Of a stretch of DNA of 64,000 bases, positions 38,501 through 48,300 are shown one piece after another. Position numbers and translations under genes: made by a program. A model generated the notes under the pieces. The model saw only the letters and a program-made list of their open reading frames with translations. It was not told the DNA's origin and did not search any database. This DNA is from Amyelois transitella (lineage: Eukaryota > Arthropoda > Insecta > Lepidoptera > Pyralidae), in contig NC_083509.1 of NCBI RefSeq assembly GCF_032362555.1, positions 4,363,001 through 4,427,000 on the forward strand, given 5' to 3'. Position 1 is the first letter of the stretch. Every line of letters begins with the position of its first letter.

Positions 38501-40830
38501 TTTACATGAAAATACAGTGACTCATACAAAGTTTGAGCTAAGCTACAAGTAGTGTCCGACCGAAGGTCTATTTTTGGCCGAAGCCGAAGCCGGAGCCGAT
38601 TAATCGGCTATCGCCACAACCTTCGGCCGAAGCCGAAGCCGAAGCCGAAGGTTTATATTCTCTCAGCACTCAGTAATTAATTTTGTTCAATATTGTCTAC
38701 AAGCTACAATTAATATTAAAATCATTTCAAAACCTCAATATTAAAGGTTTATATATTGACTGTCTCATATAGAAGTTGATGATATACCATTGAGGTTTAG
38801 AGATAAACTAGCTGTTGCCCGCGACTTCGTCCGCGTAAATTTCGAGTTGAATTTTAATCATACAGTCAGATACAGACAGACAAAAAATGTAAAAAAAAAA
38901 TTCTCTATCCGTTTCAGTCAAAATATTAAATGTACAGAAAAAATATTTTTACCGTTTTATTATATGTAGTATTTTGATTTTCAGTTTTTTTACATAAAAT
39001 ACTCAAACAATACAAAAAAAATATATTTTTAATAATAAAAAATATCTTGTAATTGTTGGGATTCGAACTTGGACCGCCAACTTCACAGTCTCACGGGCTA
39101 ACCACTGGACCATCGAAGCTGTTGCGTTGGTGTCGAAATTAAAGTAGACTACATACATATGGTCACGTCTTTATCCCTTGCGGGGTAGACAGAGCCAACA
39201 GACTTGAAAAGACTGAATGGCCACGTTCAGCTATTTGACTTAATGATAGAATTGAGATTCAAAAAGTGATAGGTTGCTCGCCCATCGCCTAAAAAAGAAT
39301 CCCAAGTTTGTAAGCCCATCCCTTAGTCGCCTTTCACTTATATTTATATGTTATAGGTATAATGCCGTCGTATAATGATAAATGACTTTGAATTTTTAAT
39401 TTCGTAACTTATTTGCCGGCATACTGATGCCTTGAGTTCATTCAAATGTCGATAACTTTTTTTTTTTGTGAACCGATTTTGATGAAACAAACGAAAAGAA
39501 AAAATGAAAGTTTGAACTAAATCGGTTTATTACTTTCGGAGATAATCGTGATCATACATACAGACAGACAGACAAGAAATTAAAAAAAATATTTTTGCTT
39601 TCTATTATTCATTCTAAGTGTCCCTCTATCCATTTCAGTCGAAAATACTAAATGTACAGACAAAATATTTTACTGTTTTATTATATGTATAGATAAAAGT
39701 TTGTGATTTACCTACTGGTAAAAATAATGATTTGATTTCTTACAAAAACACTCTTTAAATACACGTACGGACTTGTTTTGATGCATGCAATCAGCAATGC
39801 GATATTTTGACAGTGACTCCCCGCCGCCTCATGACTTTCGTAACAGTTCGTTCAATCTCGACGGTCGCTCGGACCTTCGGCGAAACCTTCGGCTTCGGCC
39901 GGATTTTGGGCCGAAGCCGAATGTTTCGCCGAAGGTGGATTTTTTGGCCGAAGGTGGCCGAAGCCGAAGCCGAAGCTTCGGTCGGACACTAGCTACAAGT
40001 AAAATACTAATTATACTTATACCAAGACATAGATGTAGAAAAAAGGTGAACATAGATTGGCTTAAAAAAGTGAAATATCATAATGGTTTTGTGTGTGATA
40101 CAGAAAACTTGCATTCGTAAAATAATCTATAATGCATCTCTATGATATGATAGCTGTTGACTGGCCCACTGGTGATAGTGCAGCTATATATTTTAAATGT
40201 CAGAAAGCATACAAAGATGATAGAGTGCAGCTATATTTTGAAATACCTATTAGTATTTACACTTCAACAATGTTGTAAGGTAAATTAAATTATTTGTTGT
40301 CCATAGGACACTTACCAATATTCTTAACCATAATATCTTTCAATTCATCTAGTTCTCCATGAACTTTTGATATAGCGTCGAGGTCCCTTGACTCACTGTA
40401 GTGTTTCATCTCAGTTGCAAGGACTCGTGCAAACTCACTATTCATTGCATAGGGAATAGCAGTTTGGGCTGTATCTCCAAATGTTGTAGTAAACCTCCTT
40501 TTAATCTCATTGAGAAAGAGGAATGCTCTAGAACGTTGAAATTTCTGCAAAAAAGAAACATTATTTTCTATATGTAGCACATACAATTACTCATAGAAAT
40601 ATCTCTACATTTTATTTAATACTTACATCATCTGTAATACAAAAATACACCAATTTATTTTCTGAAATGTAGTGAAATAGGTAATTCCCGTGGGAATACG
40701 TCAACTTATCATCATGGGGCGGAATCTTCGAAAGTATTTGTTCAGTAACTTCTGTGAAATTTCCCGCACAGCTCGCATATTTAGCCAAAACCACAGTACC
40801 GCGCGCTACAACACTGAATAGTAACGGCAT
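35543..40830 (-). CDS. VAMP7: VAMP7, longin-domain R-SNARE, four exons
   Basis: Vesicle-associated membrane protein 7 is the R-SNARE of late endosome, lysosome and secretory-lysosome fusion. Exons on the minus strand are 40830-40627, 40544-40316, 37175-37108 and 35701-35543, joined in phases 0, 1 and 0 with consensus donors GTAAGT, GTAAGT and GTGAGT, giving 219 residues, close to the usual ~220. I chose the start at MPLLFSVVARG; the in-frame ATG four codons earlier is less family-like. The longin domain covers about residues 1-120 (KLTYSHGNYLFHY, then [15 protein letters not shown] and PYAMNSEFA). The SNARE motif (about 125-180) keeps the central arginine in AMRGEKLELL. A C-terminal membrane anchor follows (MYVVIVLVAALAVYLIG), then a short luminal tail. 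The second intron holds the LepA copy's neighbour, the 1.44-kb composite transposon; the third holds an interrupted LepA. A nested paralogue lies at 54200-56114. Confidence 0.95.
35769..35805 (+). repeat. LepA 5' fragment
   Basis: CATGTGGTTCCCGGAACCGA and a short run of the following block only. Confidence 0.6.
36391..36693 (-). repeat. LepA retroposon interrupted by a LepD insertion
   Basis: Reverse LepA from TATATCCCTTGCCAGGCAAA to GGGAAAGAGATGGAGAACTA. It is split at its GATAGAATTGA block by a 79-bp insert at 36498-36576 that duplicated ATAGAATTGA, so the LepA copy is the older of the two. Confidence 0.85.
36498..36576 (+). repeat. LepD mini-retroposon (about 80 bp) with 10-bp target duplication
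   Basis: Reads GTATGCAGAGATCGTGGAAA, TAGTCTCTGCCTACGTG, then a TATGTTTGTATGT-type tail, and is bracketed by ATAGAATTGA at 36488-36497 and 36577-36586. A better-preserved twin is at 53311-53394. Confidence 0.85.
38808..39693 (-). mobile_element. non-autonomous Helitron nested in hAT copy 2
   Basis: On the minus strand it begins TCTATACATATAATAAAAC at 39693 and ends with CTAG at 38811-38808, preceded by GACGAAGTCGCGGGCAACAG. It carries the LepA portion and the tRNA-like sequence in the same order as copy 1. Confidence 0.85.
39155..39341 (-). repeat. LepA portion within Helitron copy 2
   Basis: Reverse complement of the 11728-11919 segment with only scattered differences, sharing the same 5' boundary at AAAGGCGACTAAGGGATGGG. 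Confidence 0.85.
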
Positions 40831-41804
40831 ATTGGAAATCACTAATCTAACTACACAAAGATTAAAATGAGGCTATCGACACAAAGGCGTTAAGTACGCC
40901 GTAATTCACACTCGACACTGAACGTATTTTGTAAACCCCGTATCCGTGGTATCGCAGAGAGAGAAAACTAATTAATACTTTATTAATCTAAGTAGGTATC
41001 CAATTAATTTTAAAACAAGTGTTTACAGCTTGGACGAAGTAAGTTTACAGTGTCTTTTAAGAGACGGTAGGTACTAAAAAATATAGATAAATTTTAATTC
41101 ACGAAATATGTACGAGAACAGAGAACGTACAGAAAACGAACAACAATGTAAGTAATCTCATGTCAAAGTCAATTAGTGTTAACAATTCTTACACATTCTT
41201 CCCCAAATAAAAGTTATTTTATTTCCCCAAAATTTCTGTCAAAATTATTTTATATTAACTATTGCCGGCCCGATCTCCTGGACCACTACCACGGGAATGG
41301 TACTGAATAATATGTATGGAACTGAATCATAATACAATAAGAGTTAAGACAGACATAACATTTCTACGACGACGGTAAATTGCGGTGCAAGATAGTCCTA
41401 CGTGTTTTTCAAACGATATTTTATGTAAATATCTTTTACATTACTTCTACCAAGAGGCTCTTAAAATTGATACTACCTTTTCCCTACAGTACGGTAATAT
41501 GTAACATAGTAACACTTAAAGTATGATGTCAACAAACAATTTAATGTCAAATGTCAATATCTTACCTCAATCAAAAGCCAATGTGGCAGCAGGCATAGAT
41601 AAGTTTTTTACGGCCATGATCCTTGTTTGAATTTATTTTACCTTCTTTCCGAGGTGGCATATTTTATCTACCATATGTACTTCTTTTCTTTTGCTTTATT
41701 GGCAATCTTTTCATGTAAGCACATCGGTGTAGGCACACCTCTATATTTTATTAGTATATAGCGTTATACCATGTCCATTTGGTACCCAGCCTATATTAAT
41801 AGAA

Positions 41805-42066
41805 CTAGCTGTGCCCGCGACTTCGTCCGCGTGGAATAGTTATTTTAGGCTTCATTGAAGCCCTCAAGGATGCATAATTTCCCCCGTTTTTTTCACATTT
41901 TCCATTATTTCTTGGCTCCTTATAGTTGCAGCGTGATGTATATAGCCTAAAGCCTTCCTCGATAAATGGTCTATTCTACACAATAAGAATTTTTCAATTC
42001 GAACCAGTAGTTCCTGAAATTAGCGCGTTCAAACAAACAAACTCTTCAGCTTTATAATATTAGTAA
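41805..42066 (-). mobile_element. short non-autonomous Helitron
   Basis: Minus strand ends CGCGGACGAAGTCGCGGGCA then CAGCTAG; the start is a degraded form of the usual TCTATACTAATATTATAAAG. The body carries GAACGCGCTAATTTCAGGAA and TTATCGAGGAAGGCTTTAGG, typical of a lepidopteran Helitron family of about 260 bp. Its left end abuts a LepA scrap. Confidence 0.8.
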
Positions 42067-42069
42067 AAA

Positions 42070-42112
42070 ATAAGACCACTCTTTCCCATGGATGTCATAA
42101 GAAGCGAAAAAG
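42070..42112 (+). repeat. LepA scrap
   Basis: GACCACTCTTTCCCATGGAT followed by a degraded AAGGCGACTAAGGGA block only. Confidence 0.55.
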
Positions 42113-42139
42113 GGAATAATTTAGAAACATTTAACCATA

Positions 42140-42275
42140 ATCCAACATGGGGCAAGGTTTACAGAAGGCAGATTGGAGTTAAAATCTCTGTGTAAAAACC
42201 CGAATAAGTTCATGGTCAAATCACACACCCCAGGCCAGTCCTCTCCAAGACGACCAGAGTAACAGGTATTTACTC
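42140..42275 (+). repeat. LepC-like SINE fragment
   Basis: GGTTTACAGAAGGCAGATTG, TGTGTAAAAACCCGA and CACCCCAGGCCAGTCCTCTC follow the order of the 3' half of the LepC element at 58140-58500. Confidence 0.45.
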
Positions 42276-42500
42276 CATGAGGAAGAAGATGTAGCAACAA
42301 AATATTTATTTTACACCAAAGAACCACAGCTAAGAATTCAAAAAGAATGTCAGTTATAGCTATGCATTTTTATTTACTTTATGGTACAGAAACATAAGAA
42401 CATCACTGGCTAATCCGATATGCATAATTTTATAAACCTATTAGTACACATATAATTGAATATCTGTTTAAATACTTTAATATAAATATAGAAGCTGAAT

Positions 42501-43922
42501 TTAATCAAAATAGTCATCAATATCTATATCTGGATTTAAAATATCATCACCAAATGGTGACAAATCAATTTGGTCTAGGATTAAATTTTCACACATCTCT
42601 TCAATATCTGTTTCTCCTATTAAAATTGCACCTTGGAGTTTACCATTTTGTAAAACAAATTTTATATATTCCATACAGGGAGTAGTGCGTAACAATATTT
42701 CATAATTATCACCTAAACCTTGGCCATTGTATTTGCCCAGAAGTACAACTTTATAACCAAATAATGTAGTACAATGAGTGAACAATTCAAAGCAAAAATC
42801 TTGCAACACTTCTTCATTGGTCAGTCTACCGTGCATAGCTTTGGCAGCCATTGCCCCCATTTGCCTAGCTTGTGTCCATAGGCGTAACTGGAACCAGTGG
42901 GGTGAAAACTCCCATGCTGCATGAGCAACATCTCCTGCTGCAAAAACATCTCTTACTGATGTCTCCTGCAACTCATTTACACATAACCCACCATCAGCAC
43001 CTTTTTTTGGTTCTACATCCCAACCATAATTTATAGCGGGTTCAACTCCTGTTGCTGATACAACAAAATCACACTGTATTTTCCTGCCATTAGAAAGCTC
43101 AACCTCTAGTGGAAAGTCTGCATTTACTTCATTAACTGATTGAACTTCCACCTTATAAATTATTTCTAATTCTTGATCTCCTGTCTCATTCTTTACTTCC
43201 AACTTACGAAACCAATCAGGTCCCAAAGCAGCAGATTTTAAGTTCTTATTCAAAGAAACCAATGTATCTTCTTCAGTAAAGATGTGCCTTCTTAAAATTG
43301 TTGGGTGTTTGTCAGGTGTCTGATTATTTGATTTATTTCTAATAGTATTCTGAAAAAATTCAGCTGCACCAGGATCAATAAATGTTGCCGATATGTAATC
43401 ATCTCGAATAACCCACACTTTCTGTATACCTTTCGTTGCATGAACTATTTCCGATGCAATACCTCCATTGCCCACAATAACCATTCTGTGACCTGATTTC
43501 AATTTTTCTTGGAACTCTTGAACTGATTCAGTGTCTCTTATTCCAAGAATTCTACTGCATCTTTTAGAATCTGCTATTAGTCTTGGAACTCCACCAGTGC
43601 AAATACAAATAACATTGTAATTTATTTTTAGTCCACCATCTGTTGTGACAATTTTATTTTGACTATCAATATATTGTAAAGAATCGTAAACTATTTTGAG
43701 GTTGGGATGTATCCTCTGCAAAGAACTTGCTTCACTCTCATGCACATCAAATTTAATTATCGTTTTGGCAAGAAAACTAACATTACTGACATTTTTCACC
43801 AGAGAAGACGCAGTGATTATAATGAGTCTGTCTTCTGGGTGTAGTATACCCAAAGTTTCAACACAAGTTACACCTGCAATTCCACCACCAACTATTAAAT
43901 AAGATGTTTGAATTACAGACAT
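42501..43922 (-). CDS. PYROXD1: PYROXD1, FAD/NAD(P)H pyridine nucleotide-disulphide oxidoreductase
   Basis: Intronless 473-residue frame, close to the ~500 residues of animal PYROXD1, a class I pyridine nucleotide-disulphide oxidoreductase without the redox-active CXXXXC pair of classical members. In mammals it is needed in muscle and has been reported to protect the tRNA ligase complex from oxidation. Visible features: an N-terminal FAD-binding glycine motif GGGIAG (residues 12-17), LGIRDTESVQEFQ (about 126), a second nucleotide-binding motif VIVGNGGIASEIV (about 149), the SATGVEP segment (about 289), the FAD-contacting VFAAGDVAHAAW (about 325) and the family C-terminus ending DIDIDDYFD. The start is the first ATG of an N-terminus that fits the family. 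It is divergent from SNX25, with a ~1.4-kb spacer. Confidence 0.97.
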   Translation of the reverse strand: MSVIQTSYLIVGGGIAGVTCVETLGILHPEDRLIIITASSLVKNVSNVSFLAKTIIKFDVHESEASSLQRIHPNLKIVYDSLQYIDSQNKIVTTDGGLKINYNVICICTGGVPRLIADSKRCSRILGIRDTESVQEFQEKLKSGHRMVIVGNGGIASEIVHATKGIQKVWVIRDDYISATFIDPGAAEFFQNTIRNKSNNQTPDKHPTILRRHIFTEEDTLVSLNKNLKSAALGPDWFRKLEVKNETGDQELEIIYKVEVQSVNEVNADFPLEVELSNGRKIQCDFVVSATGVEPAINYGWDVEPKKGADGGLCVNELQETSVRDVFAAGDVAHAAWEFSPHWFQLRLWTQARQMGAMAAKAMHGRLTNEEVLQDFCFELFTHCTTLFGYKVVLLGKYNGQGLGDNYEILLRTTPCMEYIKFVLQNGKLQGAILIGETDIEEMCENLILDQIDLSPFGDDILNPDIDIDDYFD

Positions 43923-44328
43923 ATTTACATTTAATTTTCAACTTAACATCGTAGATAGGTAGGTACTTTATTTATCACATAATCGATCAGTAAGACTTCA
44001 TATATTTATCAATTTAATGTAAAACGGTCTGTATTGGTGCTTTATCACAGATAATTATTTTCAAATGTTCACCGTTTAGTTCCTTTGTATGCGCATAGCG
44101 CTAGTGTCGCATCTGTCACTAGTGACGCGCAAGCTTAGCTAATGTCGACAAGCTAGTGATTACCTACTCGATATCTAAAAATGCTACTAGGGTTTCTTAC
44201 GTACCTACTGCGCATATATCGGAACTATAGTGACCTACATACAGAGTATAGGTTACACAATATATAATGTCTAAGGTTATTGTATTAATAGGGTACATGA
44301 TTTTCAAGTTGAACTATTGATAGTAAAA

Positions 44329-44336
44329 TATCGATA
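44329..44336. promoter_or_regulatory. TATCGATA motif (DRE-like)
   Basis: Exact match to the core of the DRE element, which in Drosophila is bound by DREF at housekeeping promoters. Function in this moth is inferred only. Confidence 0.3.
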
Positions 44337-44479
44337 GTTCGGCAACGCCATGGCAACGCTAATCTACACGATTCTTCGCACCTGATTTGATGTGCAAGCT
44401 AAGCTAATTGTCGAAATATGCTAGTGATGTACCCATTTCAATATCGGAAAATTTTGCAGCATAAACTTTAAGCTCAGGG

Positions 44480-44487
44480 TATCGATA
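44480..44487. promoter_or_regulatory. TATCGATA motif (DRE-like), second copy
   Basis: A second exact match, about 150 bp from the first, in the same divergent spacer. Confidence 0.3.
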
Positions 44488-44514
44488 TAATTATAATTAT
44501 GGTTTAAACAGGGC

Positions 44515-45010
44515 TTGTTAACGTTATCAAAATAATACTAAAAGTAGCCATGAAAACGTTATTTTGTAAAAGTTATAATTGATTCTGTTGTAGGCGTGAT
44601 ATCGGATATGTAATCTTATAACGTTATATAACGATGTTAAATAACGTTATATGTTGTTACAAATTAACGTTAAGAATAGCGATACCAATTAACTATATAA
44701 ATAACGTAACCAATTAGCGTTATAAATATCGTTACTGCTATGTGATATGAAAGTCTGTTCTGTTTTTTAAAATAAAGGTACCTAAAGTTTGTCTGTCGCC
44801 ACACTGTACAATACGCGATGTATTTATGTGTTCACAGCGAATCCGTCATAAAATCAATCAGTAACGTTATATGAATTTACTGGTAAAAATTGCTAAACAG
44901 TAACGCTAAATGCTAAACTTTATCATACCTATTAACGTGAATTTTACTGGTTAGTTTATATGAGTATGATGATAAATGACGCCAAAAATATCGTTACCCA
45001 GCATAACGAT
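44515..45010. repeat. cluster of TAACGTTA-like palindromic motifs
   Basis: Roughly a dozen TAACGTTA or close variants (TAACGTTAT, TAACGATA, TAACGCTA, ATCGTTAC) fall within about 500 bp, for example at about 44518, 44620, 44647, 44667, 44860 and 45002. Such a density of a CpG-containing 8-mer is not expected in AT-rich DNA. It could be a decayed tandem array or a cluster of Myb-like sites. Confidence 0.7.
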
Positions 45011-45333
45011 ACCTACTTAATATAAAACAATAACCCTGTTTGTGTAACAAACAGTGTGTGTTTAAGAATATGAAACATGTTTACCAAAGAAATTAAACAC
45101 TCTGTACAGAGTCTGAAATTTTCTGAAATTCAGACCATTTCAGACTCAGTCTGTCGTCAGTGTCACATTACGTCACTGTCAGTTTAGGTAGGACGGAAAA
45201 TCGATTGTATCGTTAATAGGGAAAGCGCGACTTTATTGAAATTTGTTATTAAATAAAATGAATATATGTTTATTTCACAACAACTTAAAAATGTGAATCA
45301 TTTATCGCGCCAATTAATGATGCAGATATCTGT

Positions 45334-48300
45334 TTGAATAATTTAATTTATAATATAAATATAAAAAACATCATGTTATTGTGGGTCATAATTTGTACAG
45401 CTCCGTGGTTAGCAGCATCTTGGTACTTCCCTTTTCTATGGGGAATCATATACATTCAAATATTAGCTATTTGCTTGGGGCTGGCTATAGTGGCTCTTAC
45501 ATTATGGGGTCATATTGCGTTGTCATCTCCTCATCAAACCTCCTTATTTTTAATTGAAAAGGTTGAAAAAGAGGTACGACAACTAGAGGAAGCTTTGAAG
45601 GTCAGCCTTTACATTATATATATTATTAAGATTAATTCATTTAAAACTATTAAAACGAATTCTACATTCCTTAAACTTCATCCACTTAACTAATCTGGTT
45701 GTATGAAACAAAGTATGTAAACCCCTCACAAAACTCTTAAGTAAAAGTAAAATAATATACAATTTTCAATTTGGTTTATTTTGTTCATTTATATAGGAGG
45801 ATCTGGGCAGCTGGCTGAAGACAACAAAAAGAACTCACTTGCCAATTATATTTGGACGTACTGTGGACAGTCAACTACAACTTTTAATTGACTATGTCCT
45901 GAGGGATTTTATAACTAAATGGTTAAAGGAATTCTCTCATAAACCAGAACCAGTGGTGGACAAATTTAGGGAACACATTTGGGGGGCTATACAGAAACTG
46001 TATGAGAGATTGCTCAAAGTGGATGCGGAGAAACTCCTAGCTGGTGATATGGTCATAAAAATAACACAACATTTTGAGAGGATAAGGATTTCGAGGAGTT
46101 GTGCGTAAGTATGCACATTGATTTTTAAATAAATATAAATATATATATAATATAAATATATACGGGACAAATTACACAGATTGAGTTAGCCTCGAAGTAA
46201 GTTCGAGACTTGTGTTACGAGATACTAACTCAACGATACTATATTTTATAATAAATACTTATAATCAAGGCCCAGGTCAATCAGAGAAAGTTCGTTTCTC
46301 ATCATGCCCTGGCAGGGATTCGAACCCGGGACCTCCAGTGACACAGACAAGTGCACTACTGCTGCGCCACAGAGGCCGCTAATCATAAATCTTTACCAAG
46401 TTTATAGACTTCTCATGTAATGATTCTTCTTCGAAGTACGTAATTAGCTTATATCTTAACATCCATAATATATATCCATATCCCTTGCGGGGTTGTCAAA
46501 GCCAACAGTCTTTGAAAAGACTGATAGGCCTTGTTCAGCTGTTTGGCTAAATGATCGAATTGAGATTAAAATACAGGTTGCAAGCCCGTTGCCTAAAAGA
46601 AGAATTCTAAGTTTATAAGCCCAGCCGTTAATCACATTTTACGACATCCATGGTTCTTTAAAAAGTTAAGATACACAGACTACTTACTATAGCTGGAATA
46701 CTTATATTTCAAAGGTTGTTCAAATATACCAAATGTCATCATAAATTTTATATTTAATTTAATGTTAGTTTCAAGTTGAATAATACTACAAGTTGTAATG
46801 AAATTTTATAGATTGGAACTAAACCAAGCACCAGTATTTGCTCTATCACCACATTTAATGTCCTGTGAGACGGAACTGCACTACTTGCGACAGATCAGTG
46901 AGCTTATAATAATGTTCCTGATGCCTCGATGCTACTCCCTGGCACCTGCCTCGCATCTCATGAGAGAAATATTGGCATGCAAAGGTATTAAAAACATTTT
47001 TAGAGCTCTTTATCATAATTTAGGGATGTTCAATAATTTGGTCTCTTTTTCATATGTGTGTTTGCAATTGCACTCTTAGGGTCAGTTCAACATGTGCTGT
47101 TGACACAGTAGTCAATCAGTCACTTTTCTTTTATAAATACAAATGTAAGGATTGTCTGTGTTTCAGTTCTACAACCAGCAATAGATTTGATCACAGAACC
47201 AGATTACATCAACCAAAAGATTATACAATATCTAGAGGCCCAGAAAGAGGTAAATGCCATGCACATGAGAACCCACGAGTATGCCAAGACGTTTGAGGAT
47301 TACATAAGGCTGATCAACAACTGTAACAACGTCGACACACTGAAACGGTTACGGTATGTGATTATTGCTGTATTTGGCTTACTCCATATTGTACCTTGTT
47401 ATGATAGGAATTCATTGTTTGACATATCTATACTACGCAAGGAATTGGGGGATATTAATCTCTCATACGGAAATTACGGGAAATATATGGCCCTATTCTA
47501 AAGTACCACAAATAAACCGTGTATTTCATTTGTAATTAATTAAATTTTTTTAGCTATGATATTGTGACACAAATCATGCAAGCAACCACCCTACAAAACG
47601 TGAAGCGTGCTAAAGGTATAGACATAGAAGAAATTGAGAAGAACAGTGGAACCCAACACAACATTAGTCGTCAGCAGATAAACGATGCTAAGAAACTCCG
47701 GAGGTACATAAGTCAGTTGACCATAGCCAAAGAGGAATGCGAAGCGGCGTTGAGGAAACTGGGGTGGGATGGGGCGTTTCCTACTGTCGAGTCTGGTAAT
47801 AATAAGGTATTTATTACAGATATTGTTATTATTCTTCTTTCAGTTTTATCAGTTTATTGTTACTGTTGCACAATTGATAAATTTATAGCAATAAGTTCAC
47901 CTTTTGTATAAATGATTAATTAAAGTAGAATTCCTAAATCTAGCTAGATTCATATCTTCTACTTTGTTAATTTGAAGTTTGAAATTGCTTGATTTTTGAT
48001 TACGACACTTCAGACGTGACATGCATTCAAAAGAGACAAATAAACTGTTCCTGCTTATCCTTTATTCTATTAAAATTTTTTTGCTGCGCATCACCATCGA
48101 TGAATAAATCTCTCAACTATTTGATTAGAATCAACATAGACTCTTTAACTCATACATTTCAGACTCTACCACTACACAAAGTAATGGAAAGCGTTACCGG
48201 TCGTCGATACCTCTCCATGTTTCTAGAAACTATGTGTTCGCAAGGGTTAGTCGGATTTTGGACTGCAGTGGAAGAGTTAAGGCACAGCCCGCGGAGTAGT

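Larger units (their letters stand above)
38550..39991 (-). mobile_element. non-autonomous hAT-like transposon carrying a nested Helitron (copy 2, inverted)
   Basis: Same element as 11045-12525 in the opposite orientation, with matching terminal repeats. It is flanked by a different perfect 8-bp duplication, GCTACAAG (38542-38549 and 39992-39999). It sits in the 3.1-kb second intron of VAMP7. The main difference from copy 1 is a replaced tract near 39482-39515. Reading frames over its right end mirror those of copy 1 and come from the hexamer array. Confidence 0.9.
40831..42500. other. VAMP7 upstream region and PYROXD1 downstream region
   Basis: Probably contains the VAMP7 5'UTR and promoter just right of 40830 and the PYROXD1 3'UTR just left of 42501. 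Between them are a Helitron remnant, a LepA scrap and a LepC fragment, and otherwise nothing coding. Confidence 0.5.
43923..45333. promoter_or_regulatory. divergent promoter region between PYROXD1 and SNX25
   Basis: The two genes point away from each other, so this spacer must contain both start regions. It holds two TATCGATA motifs, a cluster of TAACGTTA-like motifs, and a loosely repeated ~65-bp segment (about 44128-44200 and 44389-44460, sharing GCAAGCT(T/A)AGCTAAT and GCTAGTGAT). A GTCAGTGTCA... GTCACTGTCAG near-palindrome lies at about 45157-45183, close to the SNX25 start. Confidence 0.55.

Noticed and set aside
38550-39991. Segmental duplication explaining the two composite elements
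   Set aside because: Similarity stops exactly at the terminal inverted repeats and each copy has its own 8-bp duplication, so independent transposition is the better explanation.
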